From Acidimicrobiaceae bacterium (GTDB lineage Bacteria > Actinomycetota > Acidimicrobiia > Acidimicrobiales > Ilumatobacteraceae): a stretch of 64,000 bases of DNA. Shown here piece by piece: positions 27,755-36,887 of this stretch (position 1 is the first letter of the stretch; every line of letters begins with the position of its first letter). The notes below the pieces were generated by a model. That model was not told the origin of the DNA. It saw only the letters and a list, made by a program, of their open reading frames with translations, and made no database searches. The DNA is taken from contig CANFUE010000004.1 of the NCBI GenBank assembly GCA_947450115.1, positions 1 to 64,000 of the forward strand, in the 5' to 3' direction. The position numbers and the translations under genes were made by a program.

Positions 27755-28390
27755 GTGAATAACGACGGCTCTCTCACCGACACTTTGCATTGGTCAAATA
27801 GCGACTTAGAAGTGCACAAAGTAGTAGTGGGACCATACGAGAACAATGTCTTCGTGCTGCGTTGCAAGGCATCTGGCGAAGGTGTGCTCATCGATGCAGC
27901 TAATGAACACGAACGCCTCCTTGAACTCTGTGAACAACTCGGGGTCAAGCGAGTGCTTGAAACCCATGGTCACTGGGATCACATTCAAGCAATACCAGCA
28001 ATGCGCGAAGCAGGCTATGAAGTTGCTGTAACCCGCGCCGATGCACCACGGCTGGTCGATGTGGGATACGACGTATTTCTTGACGATAAAGAAGTAGTGG
28101 AAATCGGTCGTTTACGTTTGCACACCATTCATAACCCTGGCCACACCGAAGGTTCCATCTCCTTCCATGTGGCAAATACGCCACTGTTATTCACGGGCGA
28201 CACATTGTTTCCCGGAGGCCCAGGAAACGCAACGTTCGAAGGTGGCGACTTTGCCACCATCATCGAGTCAGTTGATCAAAAACTTTTTGTATTTCCCGAC
28301 GACACCATTGTTTTGCCTGGCCACGGAACAAACACCACCATTGGAACTGAGCGTCCACACCTACAAGAATGGGTCGACCGAGGATGGTAG
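27755..28390 (+). CDS. MBL-fold metallo-hydrolase
   Basis: VLETHGHWDHIQAIPAM; IHNPGHTEGSISF; LFTGDTLFPGGPGN; VLPGHGTNTTIGTERPHLQEW. Confidence 0.92.
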   Translation: MNNDGSLTDTLHWSNSDLEVHKVVVGPYENNVFVLRCKASGEGVLIDAANEHERLLELCEQLGVKRVLETHGHWDHIQAIPAMREAGYEVAVTRADAPRLVDVGYDVFLDDKEVVEIGRLRLHTIHNPGHTEGSISFHVANTPLLFTGDTLFPGGPGNATFEGGDFATIIESVDQKLFVFPDDTIVLPGHGTNTTIGTERPHLQEWVDRGW

Positions 28391-30102
28391 AAGAAATCGA
28401 AACCACAAAGCCAGAGCCAACGCTCTTCACCACTCGCTTTGTATGGGTAAGCGCATTCCTCACTTTTTGCGTTGCGGCGTATATTGCACTGCACGTTTAC
28501 GGACCCTCTGTTCGCCCTGACGAACTGGGTTTTCTCGTCAACGGGCAGCTAATCATTGGGCGAAATGAGACCCCCTTTAGTGAGGGGTTTCGTTCCTTCT
28601 ACCCAATCGGATTCAGTTTCGTTACCGCGTTTGCTTCGCTCATCGGCCGAACAATCTCTCGTGAATTTCGCATTACCTTGTTCTTTAACTTTGCATTCGT
28701 TGCACTCACCGCCCACACTCTGAGTCTTTTTACACGCAAATTCTTTGCGTTATCTCGCAGCTACTCCCGTGTGGTGGCTATTTCTGTTTCGCTCATGCCG
28801 CTCGTTGCCGCGAATGCACTCTTTGCATGGTCAGAATCACTGAACATCCTGGGTTTCACTGCTCTTATTTACTGGGCTTTCAACTATTGCACCGACAACA
28901 CTCGAAGTTCTGCAATTGCACTTGCGCTCATTGCCCCATTTTTGGCAATTACACACGGCCGATTCACATTGGTTTTACCTTTCACGCTGCTCCTTCTTGT
29001 CATCGCTCCTGTAACAACCAAATCATTTCGCTCATCAGTTAAAACCATTATTGGCTCTGCTCTGATGATGGCGCTCGCATACCTCGTTCTTGCAAAAGCA
29101 AACTTGTGGCTACGCAATCAGCTCTACCAAGGTGCCGCAGGTAAAGAAGGGCGGATGAAAGACAAGCTCTTGAATAGCGCCAACTGGGGGAATATCGTTC
29201 GTGCCTTAGGCGGCCAGAACTGGTACCTACTAGCCACTTCGTTTGGGCTGGCCTTTGTTGGTGCCATCATACTTTTCAAGTTATTTGCTACTTCACAGCG
29301 GCGCATACGTCCCGACCTCGCCATTGCATCACTTTTCACGCTGGGTGCAATTGGCATCGTTGAACTCACTTCTGCGCTCAATATGGTGAAAGTCATTCGC
29401 CCCGACCATGTTGTTTATGGTCGCTATTCCGGGGTAGTCGCACCCCTTCTGATTGCCATTGCAGTAAGTGCACTCGTCACTTCGCCTCGCCAAACACGCG
29501 CGCTGTGGTGGAAAAGTATTCTGCTCATTCCTTCCACAGCACTCTTTCTCATTATTTTAAGTCGCGGCGACGTGATGCACCGCATGTTGAAAAATGGTGA
29601 CTTCTTTGCTCGACCAAATGCCATCGGACTCGACTGGGCGATAAAAACCACTAAACCCAGCAGCCTTTTTGTATTAAGTGGAATCTTTGCTGTGCTTGCA
29701 ATTGTGATGTACTTCATTCATCGGTTTGCAGCAAAATCATTTATTCCCTTTTTCGTAGTCGTCGCACTTTTCTTTACTGGCTACACCATTACCCAAACCG
29801 TGCGGACCTATCGTGACTACCTCCCCAAACTAGTTCTCGACAATGAAGCCATTAATCGTGGCGCAAAAGTAGTGGGTTTCGACTCTGGGGCTTTTGGTGG
29901 ACAAAGCTTCTACGACTATCGATACCTCTTACATCCCGCTCAAGTAAGACGATTTGATCTTGTTTATGGTGTGCCCGATGACATCAACTGTTTCATCGGA
30001 GCAAAGGAACGTCCCCCTTACGAGGGGAATTGGGCAGTTGGGCCAAGCGAACCTTCAACGGGTCTCATTTTGTGGCTGCGTGACGGTCTAGATTCGTGTT
30101 GA
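28384..30102 (+). CDS. Large polytopic membrane protein, possible GT-C-type glycosyltransferase
   Basis: ~573 aa with many TM segments; early motif GPSVRPDELGFLVNGQLIIG resembles the acidic first-loop motif of GT-C proteins. Followed immediately by a GT2. Confidence 0.6.
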   Translation: MVEEIETTKPEPTLFTTRFVWVSAFLTFCVAAYIALHVYGPSVRPDELGFLVNGQLIIGRNETPFSEGFRSFYPIGFSFVTAFASLIGRTISREFRITLFFNFAFVALTAHTLSLFTRKFFALSRSYSRVVAISVSLMPLVAANALFAWSESLNILGFTALIYWAFNYCTDNTRSSAIALALIAPFLAITHGRFTLVLPFTLLLLVIAPVTTKSFRSSVKTIIGSALMMALAYLVLAKANLWLRNQLYQGAAGKEGRMKDKLLNSANWGNIVRALGGQNWYLLATSFGLAFVGAIILFKLFATSQRRIRPDLAIASLFTLGAIGIVELTSALNMVKVIRPDHVVYGRYSGVVAPLLIAIAVSALVTSPRQTRALWWKSILLIPSTALFLIILSRGDVMHRMLKNGDFFARPNAIGLDWAIKTTKPSSLFVLSGIFAVLAIVMYFIHRFAAKSFIPFFVVVALFFTGYTITQTVRTYRDYLPKLVLDNEAINRGAKVVGFDSGAFGGQSFYDYRYLLHPAQVRRFDLVYGVPDDINCFIGAKERPPYEGNWAVGPSEPSTGLILWLRDGLDSC

Positions 30103-30103
30103 T

Positions 30104-31006
30104 ATGGAAACGATCGCAAAAGAACTTGACGTCAGTGTCATCTTGCCGGTGTATAACGAACGCGGTCACCTCAAAGCCGAAATCGATCGAGTACGCACGG
30201 CGCTGAGCGCATCTTCTTACTCATTTGAAATCATCGTGATTGACGATGGCTCTAACGATGGCTCAGAACTAGACCTGCCGCTCATTCCCGATATTCGCCT
30301 CATCCGGCATTCAGTGAACCGTGGTTCAGGTGCTGCACGTCGTACCGGAACTCGAGCCGCGTATGGCCGCGTTGTGGTGTGGACCGATGTTGACATGACG
30401 TACCCGAACGATGAGATTCCCTGGCTTGTTGACCAGTTAGAAGGGTCCGATCACGTAGTAGGCGCACGGCGCACTGAAGAGGGAACCCTCAAACTATTGC
30501 GCATGCCAGCAAAGTGGTTTATTCGTAAACTTGCGAGTTACCTCACCGAAACCGATATTAAAGATCTCAATTCAGGTTTACGTGCTTTTCGTCGCGATGT
30601 TGCATTGCAATACATCCACCATCTGCCAAATGGTTTTTCGTGCGTCACCACCCTCACCATGTCGTTTTTAGCAAATGGCTACTCAGTCACCTACGTGCCT
30701 ATCGACTATTTCCCACGTGCGGGGCGTTCCAAGTTCCATTGGCTCAAAGACACTCGGCGATACATCTTGCAGGTTATTCGAATGACACTTTCGTATAACC
30801 CTCTGAAAGTTTTTCTCCCCGTCGGTGGATTCTTGTTTGTCATCGGTGCAGGAAAGCTTGGCTTCGATTGGACGAGACGAGACTTCCATTTATCCACAAA
30901 TACCCTGCTGGTCTTTTTTGCTACGCTTCAAGTGACAACTATCGGGCTACTTGCAGATCTTGTTGTGCGGTCTACCAAAACACCACAAAGCGTTGAACCT
31001 GTATAA
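30104..31006 (+). CDS. Family 2 glycosyltransferase, dolichol-phosphate mannosyltransferase-like with C-terminal TM
   Basis: DVSVILPVYNERGHLKAEIDRVRTAL; EIIVIDDGSNDGSELDLPLI; RHSVNRGSGAARRTGTRAAYGRVVVWTDVDMTYPNDEIPWLVDQL. Confidence 0.92.
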   Translation: METIAKELDVSVILPVYNERGHLKAEIDRVRTALSASSYSFEIIVIDDGSNDGSELDLPLIPDIRLIRHSVNRGSGAARRTGTRAAYGRVVVWTDVDMTYPNDEIPWLVDQLEGSDHVVGARRTEEGTLKLLRMPAKWFIRKLASYLTETDIKDLNSGLRAFRRDVALQYIHHLPNGFSCVTTLTMSFLANGYSVTYVPIDYFPRAGRSKFHWLKDTRRYILQVIRMTLSYNPLKVFLPVGGFLFVIGAGKLGFDWTRRDFHLSTNTLLVFFATLQVTTIGLLADLVVRSTKTPQSVEPV

Positions 31007-31036
31007 CTTCCTCGCACACCGAAAGGCGTCAGCCCT

Positions 31037-32821
31037 ATGCATGGAGTAATTGCATACACCGGAAGCAATGCAGAGCGATTCCAGCAACTATGTCGTGCAG
31101 CTGAACACTTTGGAGCGAACAAAGTAGATACGCGTAATATTGCTAACAACTGGATTGGCTCATTTGGCTCAGTCAATGTTGTTGCGACCTTCAGCGATAC
31201 AACTGGCGATGGTGTTGTATATGGCTCAGCTGCTTCCACTGTTCATTATCACTCTGAGAATTTCTTAGATGAAGCACCAGATGATGTAGTTGGTTGCGCT
31301 ATCCATCGCGAAGCTGGCCTCATCGTTGCAGCTAGTCGTGGCAACCATAAAATGTTTGTTCATCATCTCTCTGAGCACGAAATGATGGCCAGCAGTTCCT
31401 TATCGGTACTTGCCTATGCGCTACGCGACACCACCAGTATCGATAGAAGTTACGAAGACTTCGCACTGGGATTTGGTTTTTTACCAGGTGTCCACACGGT
31501 ATTTAAGGGAATCCAATCGCTTCCTCCAGGAACACGCTACTTTGCAGCAACTACCCACTCAGAGACAACCACCGCTTTCCCTGTAAGCGTTCCTCCGACG
31601 ACGAGTTTTGAACAAGCGATACCGCAGCTTTACGACCTGTTCATCAAAGCAGTAACAGAGCAAGCAGGAAATCGCACAAAGCATGCTGTCCTTCTCGGTG
31701 GATTCGACTCCATGCTGGTTGCAGCAACTTTAAGAAAACTTGGGCACGAAGTGCATACATACACTTTTTCTTTTGGAGACCCCAATTTTGAACAAAGAAA
31801 TATTAGTGAATTTGTCGGCTCTCTGGGTATCACACATCATCCAGTAGTAATTACCCCTGAACTCATTGAAAAAAATCTCCGAACATTTGGCTCACACTTT
31901 TATCAACTCGGTGCCCAATCTCACTATCAAATTCTTACTCTTATTGGGAGTCAACAAATTGCCAACGATGGGTTCAACGCAATATCCAATGGCGACGGTT
32001 GTGATGCCATTTTCCTGAGTTTCCCCACGGTTAATAGGCGTGCAACAATTTCTACACGAGTTGCCAATGCTCCTCATCTTTTGAAAAAACTCGCACTGCT
32101 CCCATTGCAAACTTCTTTAGCTGAAAGGCAACTCGGGCACGTTGGTCGAGTTATGCGCAGCGTGCTGAACAATGCATTGCTGCCTCAGCCTGCGCGTGGC
32201 CACCTCCCCACGCGATACCTCGACGACTACGCATTGTCGCGACTGCGCATCGGTGCACAACCCAAACAAGCCGAAAGAATGCTTACATTGCGTATGCGCC
32301 TCGCCGAACCCACTGCGCAGATGGACGCCCCACGAAGAGCTTTCAATGGCAATGGGCTTACCGCGCAAAGCAGGGTAAAAGTTGACGGTGCGGTATGCAC
32401 TACTGGCCTACCTCACTTCAGCCCCTACACACATCCAGAGTTTCGCGCCTTTGTCTCTTCCTTACCTATTGAATATCTTAAAAATCAAAATGATTCGCCT
32501 TCGGCAAAGGGTAAAGAACTCCTCGTTGCAATGGTGCGTCGCTACGACCTCTTGCCTGATCTCTTCATTGAACAACCCAAGCAGTCTCCCAGTGATTCAC
32601 CTGTTGATAACTGGTATATGACCTGCCTCAAAGATCAGATCATGAGCCAGATAAAAGATCTTCCTTTCACAGTGAATACGAAATACGTGAATACCATCTT
32701 GCGGAAAAAATACGCAGAAAAGTGGTACCGCAACAATGTTTCCATCGGCCATCACACGATGCAAGCCGTCGGTCTGCTCGCGTCATATGCCTCTTTCAAT
32801 CGATTGCTCCATGAAGAATAA
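31037..32821 (+). CDS. Divergent asparagine synthase-like protein lacking the N-terminal Cys nucleophile
   Basis: MHGVIAYTGS (Cys2 of AsnB replaced by His); PP-loop region HAVLLGGFDSMLVAATLRKLG; NGDGCDAIFLSF corresponding to the GDGADE region. Confidence 0.75.
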   Translation: MHGVIAYTGSNAERFQQLCRAAEHFGANKVDTRNIANNWIGSFGSVNVVATFSDTTGDGVVYGSAASTVHYHSENFLDEAPDDVVGCAIHREAGLIVAASRGNHKMFVHHLSEHEMMASSSLSVLAYALRDTTSIDRSYEDFALGFGFLPGVHTVFKGIQSLPPGTRYFAATTHSETTTAFPVSVPPTTSFEQAIPQLYDLFIKAVTEQAGNRTKHAVLLGGFDSMLVAATLRKLGHEVHTYTFSFGDPNFEQRNISEFVGSLGITHHPVVITPELIEKNLRTFGSHFYQLGAQSHYQILTLIGSQQIANDGFNAISNGDGCDAIFLSFPTVNRRATISTRVANAPHLLKKLALLPLQTSLAERQLGHVGRVMRSVLNNALLPQPARGHLPTRYLDDYALSRLRIGAQPKQAERMLTLRMRLAEPTAQMDAPRRAFNGNGLTAQSRVKVDGAVCTTGLPHFSPYTHPEFRAFVSSLPIEYLKNQNDSPSAKGKELLVAMVRRYDLLPDLFIEQPKQSPSDSPVDNWYMTCLKDQIMSQIKDLPFTVNTKYVNTILRKKYAEKWYRNNVSIGHHTMQAVGLLASYASFNRLLHEE

Positions 32822-32824
32822 AGT

Positions 32825-33772
32825 ATGAAAAAACTTGCCAGGAATGTGCTTTCTTTTGTTCTCGTGGCTCTTCTTTTCCTACTGGTGTGGCAACGACGAC
32901 ATGAACTCGCTCCCATTTTCAAAAACCCCTCGTCAGATCTTCTGCTTTTGGGTGCTCTCATTGTTATTGGGCATTTTCTCAATTCATCGGAGTTTTGGGT
33001 GGTCTACCGCGCCACGAACGTACGCATCGGGTTCTTCGAGAACTGGATGGTATTCACTTCAGGGTTGCTAGGAAACCTTCTACCCGGGCAAATGGGGACT
33101 CTTTACAAATTTCGCTACATGAAACAAGTCCATCACTTGCCCTATGCAAAAAGCGGAAGTAACTACGGCGCAAACCTCATTATCTCGCTCGGTTCGTCGG
33201 CAATTGTTGGCTTCATTGGTGTCTTCGGCAACAGAATCAGAGGTGGATCATTTTCATGGGTGATGCTCATTTGTTTTTCATTGCTCGGTATTGTTTGCAT
33301 CGCGACACTTCGGTTGTCACTTCCCACTTGGAAAGTATTACGCGGAAAACCAGCAAAGATTTTTTCTACCTTTAGCGAGGGCTGGGATGAAATACGTCGT
33401 AACCCACGCACAACCCTGCAAGTCATTGCCATTGACGTAACCAAATATCTCATCACCGCTTGGCGTTTCCAAATCGCTTTTGGTCTCCTTGGATTCCACC
33501 AATCCTTTTGGTACTTCCTCGTCATTGCGCCTGCAGCAGCAATTGCAGGGATCATCGCATTTACGCCTGGGGGTCTTGGCATTCGAGAACTTTTCATCAC
33601 AGGGACTGCAGTTGCGATGGGCTCGAGTTTTAATACTGGATTACTGGCAGCAACCACCGACCGCGGGGTCATGCTTGCATCTGCAGTAGTGCTGGGAAGT
33701 ATTGGCTTTCTCTACAGCGTCCCACGCTTACGACGCGCCACAACAACCCAACCCACCCCAACCGAGGTGTGA
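32825..33772 (+). CDS. Lysylphosphatidylglycerol synthase TM region/UPF0104-like membrane protein
   Basis: ~8 TM; FENWMVFTSGLLGNLLPGQMGTLYKFRYMKQVHHLPYAKSGSNYGANLIISLG; AFTPGGLGIRELFITGTAVAMG (PGGLGxRE motif). Confidence 0.8.
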   Translation: MKKLARNVLSFVLVALLFLLVWQRRHELAPIFKNPSSDLLLLGALIVIGHFLNSSEFWVVYRATNVRIGFFENWMVFTSGLLGNLLPGQMGTLYKFRYMKQVHHLPYAKSGSNYGANLIISLGSSAIVGFIGVFGNRIRGGSFSWVMLICFSLLGIVCIATLRLSLPTWKVLRGKPAKIFSTFSEGWDEIRRNPRTTLQVIAIDVTKYLITAWRFQIAFGLLGFHQSFWYFLVIAPAAAIAGIIAFTPGGLGIRELFITGTAVAMGSSFNTGLLAATTDRGVMLASAVVLGSIGFLYSVPRLRRATTTQPTPTEV

Positions 33773-35598
33773 AGAAACGGGCGCTGCATGAACTTCATGG
33801 GTGCAGCGATTGCAGAAATGGCCTTTCCCCCCAGTCTTGAGTTGGGCTGGAACAAACGCCCACTGGCGGAAGTTGCCAAGTCCATTGATGCAACTTTCCC
33901 ACTGCGCTGCCTTAAAAGTCCGTTGCGAACAAACTCTAAAGCGTGTCCACCTACTGCCCCGTACGGATAGACAGCTACAACTTCCAGGTGAGAGGCATCG
34001 ATTAACTGATCAATGTCTATTCGGTCGTATCGACGGTGGTGCCCCACAGCGATATCTGCTGCACCAAATCGTTTTTGATGTGCAGGGAAACTCACAATGA
34101 GAGAACCAAATTCATTGATATGTTCCACCCAAGAACGCAGCGCTTCAACATCATCTTCAATGTGTTCAAGAACTTCAAAAGCACACACAAGATCAAAAGT
34201 CTCATATGGCCGAATTTGTTCAAGACCTCCCGAACGAAATTCTGCATCAGGAAAGTGTGAAAGGCGCTCTGCGGCAACCACACCCGATGCGGGGTCGGGC
34301 TCTATTCCAACATATTGCCCCCATTGGGCAAGCCGGGTGGAAAAAGCTCCCTGTCCAATTCCTATTTCTAAAATGCTTTTTGGCTGTAGCAAGAGCAACG
34401 CCCTCTGTACCAGTGGGGCGCGCAGTTGCGCCATTGCAGTGAGCGGCGCTTCTCTTGACACCGGCACTTTGCCACTTGCTGCACGCAATGCCTCCATCAA
34501 CAATGGCGCTACTTTGGCGTCCTCGTAATTTTCAAGAAATAGTTTTCTGCCCGACATTTCTAACTCACGCAAACGTGCGTCATCTGTCAAGAGCGCAACT
34601 ATGGCTTGCGACAACGCTTGTGGGTCGCCTGCTGGAACTGTGGCAACCGCATTACCAATATGATTACGGATAGCCGGTGTATCGGCAGTAATAACAGCTT
34701 TACCCATTGCTATGCACTGGAAAACCTTATTAGGAATTACCCGCGATGATTTTGCGCCTGTTCCGAAAATACCAAGACACACCGATGCCTCAGCAATTTT
34801 TGCGGGGAGATCACTCTCTGAAATGGAATGAAGTAATTCAATAGGTGCATCGAGTTCACGAATAATCTTTTCAATGCGAGGTCTCTCTTGACCATCGCCT
34901 ATGAGACGAACGCGATATTCCTTTGGCAGCAAAAGCGATGCACGCACAATGAAATCAATTCCTTGTAATGGAATATAGGTTCCATAGAAAAGAACAACTT
35001 TTTCTGAAGATGGTGTGATGGGTACTGGCTTGTAGATATCGCTGTCTGCACCCACCCATACCGTTCTCCATTTGCTGGGCGCGGTCGATGTTTCTTTGGC
35101 AAATGCGTCAATGTCTTCTGGGGTGTCGGTGAGTACGAGAGTTGCCAGCTTTACCGACAACGCATCGACACTGCGCAATACCTTCGCTGTCAGTGATGTT
35201 GACGAAACTATATTTCTGTCGTCTACAACTGTCTCGTGCAAAGACACAAAGTAGTCAATCACCATTGGCACACGAACAACACGACATAGCGCACCCACCA
35301 CTACAGCATCGAATTGACATGGGTGTGGAACAAGAACTACCGATGGACGACGACGTGGATTGAGCGTATGACCTAGGAGCACTACAGCCATTTGCCCGTA
35401 TACAACTACAGCACGTAAAGCACGTTGAATTTTTCCTTGGCGGACATCTGCAACCTTGTTTGAAGACCACAAAGAGAAATTCTTCACTGTTACTTTGGCA
35501 TTGCGAGATTTCATCAAGCGCATGAGCTGGCGATTCCGTGGAAAGCTGGGGTCGAAAGTTCCGCACATCAACACCGACATTGATTTATTTTTTGACAT
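33712..35598 (-). CDS. Fusion protein: GT4-type glycosyltransferase + C-terminal SAM-dependent methyltransferase
   Basis: GT part: EKVVLFYGTYIPLQGIDFIVRASLLLPKEYRVRLIGDGQERPRIEKII. Methyltransferase: SILEIGIGQGAFSTRLAQWGQYVGIEPDPASG, FDLVCAFEVLEHIEDDVEALRSWVEHI. Confidence 0.88.
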   Translation of the reverse strand: MSKNKSMSVLMCGTFDPSFPRNRQLMRLMKSRNAKVTVKNFSLWSSNKVADVRQGKIQRALRAVVVYGQMAVVLLGHTLNPRRRPSVVLVPHPCQFDAVVVGALCRVVRVPMVIDYFVSLHETVVDDRNIVSSTSLTAKVLRSVDALSVKLATLVLTDTPEDIDAFAKETSTAPSKWRTVWVGADSDIYKPVPITPSSEKVVLFYGTYIPLQGIDFIVRASLLLPKEYRVRLIGDGQERPRIEKIIRELDAPIELLHSISESDLPAKIAEASVCLGIFGTGAKSSRVIPNKVFQCIAMGKAVITADTPAIRNHIGNAVATVPAGDPQALSQAIVALLTDDARLRELEMSGRKLFLENYEDAKVAPLLMEALRAASGKVPVSREAPLTAMAQLRAPLVQRALLLLQPKSILEIGIGQGAFSTRLAQWGQYVGIEPDPASGVVAAERLSHFPDAEFRSGGLEQIRPYETFDLVCAFEVLEHIEDDVEALRSWVEHINEFGSLIVSFPAHQKRFGAADIAVGHHRRYDRIDIDQLIDASHLEVVAVYPYGAVGGHALEFVRNGLLRQRSGKVASMDLATSASGRLFQPNSRLGGKAISAIAAPMKFMQRPFLHTSVGVGWVVVARRKRGTL

Positions 35599-35600
35599 CT

Positions 35601-36833
35601 TTATTTCACGCTCCTACGAACTATGTCAGCAACTGCGCCTGAGGTACGTGAAGCAACCTCTCGTAATACAACTTGTGCCACTTCTAAACGAGCAGATAGG
35701 TCGGCTCGCACTGCGAGCAACTCTCGTGCCTTTGCCTGAACTACTTCTACACTCACATCATCAATTGATAAAACAGCATCGGGAACTCCCGCCGCTTGCA
35801 ATACTCCAGTGGCCTTGTGTTCATAAGCAATACATAGCACCGGCACCGCCGCTGATACCGCAAATACCGCAGGGTGGTAGCGACCAGCAATAACCCAATC
35901 GGCTGCAGCAAACAAAGCACGTTGTTCGTTGCTCGACTTCGTGTCGCTCAATACTTCACACGAAATATCGGAGGGCAATTTGCGTGCGAGACCTTCCAAA
36001 TACGGAGTATCACGATGCACTGAACCATACAACTGAGGGACAAAGACCACATGCGTGGGTCGTCCATCGGCAAAAATCTTGATCGCTTCAATAACCGACG
36101 AGTCATATTCTTTTTGACGTAGTTGCGGTGAGGGGTCATTTGTATACGGCCAGTGAATTGCTGAAACAACGATGAGTTGATCTTCGCCTTTCCGACGTTC
36201 TATTGGGGCAACAGCAACCTGTAATGCAGAGTCAACTGATACTTCTATGTTGACTCCATGTCGACGCCCTGTAAAGAGTTGACGAATATGCCCAGCAGAA
36301 ATTTCTTCGCGAACAAAAAGACGCTCAAAGCAACGATACGTGTAACGACGAAACGGGTTTGCCCATTTTTTCTGAAAAGGCCCGGCAGAAGTGGCATACA
36401 ACATTGTGGGCACACGATGTAGCTTCGCAATCCATACATACAGCCAGTGCACAGCCTCGTGGCCAATATAGAGGTCACCAAAATATGGTCCACCTGGTGC
36501 AGACACCACAACGTCGGCACTTTCATATGCATGAATTGTTTTAAGACCGCGAGAACCTAAAACGAAATGTGGTCGCAGACCAAAAATGCGTAAACCGAGA
36601 TAGACGAGAAAGCGAATGGCTTCACCAATGGGGAGTTTGAGCGTGATCCACTCAGCATCGGGGCGCAACTTTGGCCCCGCTGCAGCATTATTGAACTGAT
36701 GAATGACCGTGAACTGTGTGGGTCCAAGCTCGGCCTCGATGCCAGAACACATTGCTAATAGAGCTGCTTCATCTCCGCGATTATCGCCGTGCTGGTTCAC
36801 TACGAGCACATGAGGTTTGTCTCGCTTGGTCAC
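35601..36833 (-). CDS. Polysaccharide pyruvyl transferase family protein
   Basis: VLVVNQHGDNRGDEAALLAMCSGIEAEL; VVVSAPGGPYFGDLYIGHEAVHWLYVWIAKLHRVPTMLYATSAGPF; ALFAAADWVIAGRYHPAVFAVSAAVPVLCIAYEHKATGVL. Confidence 0.88.
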   Translation of the reverse strand: MTKRDKPHVLVVNQHGDNRGDEAALLAMCSGIEAELGPTQFTVIHQFNNAAAGPKLRPDAEWITLKLPIGEAIRFLVYLGLRIFGLRPHFVLGSRGLKTIHAYESADVVVSAPGGPYFGDLYIGHEAVHWLYVWIAKLHRVPTMLYATSAGPFQKKWANPFRRYTYRCFERLFVREEISAGHIRQLFTGRRHGVNIEVSVDSALQVAVAPIERRKGEDQLIVVSAIHWPYTNDPSPQLRQKEYDSSVIEAIKIFADGRPTHVVFVPQLYGSVHRDTPYLEGLARKLPSDISCEVLSDTKSSNEQRALFAAADWVIAGRYHPAVFAVSAAVPVLCIAYEHKATGVLQAAGVPDAVLSIDDVSVEVVQAKARELLAVRADLSARLEVAQVVLREVASRTSGAVADIVRRSVK

Positions 36834-36887
36834 ATGGAAAGCCTACTGCCCACCAAAGTTCTTCAAATGAGATGCAATACTGAGACT

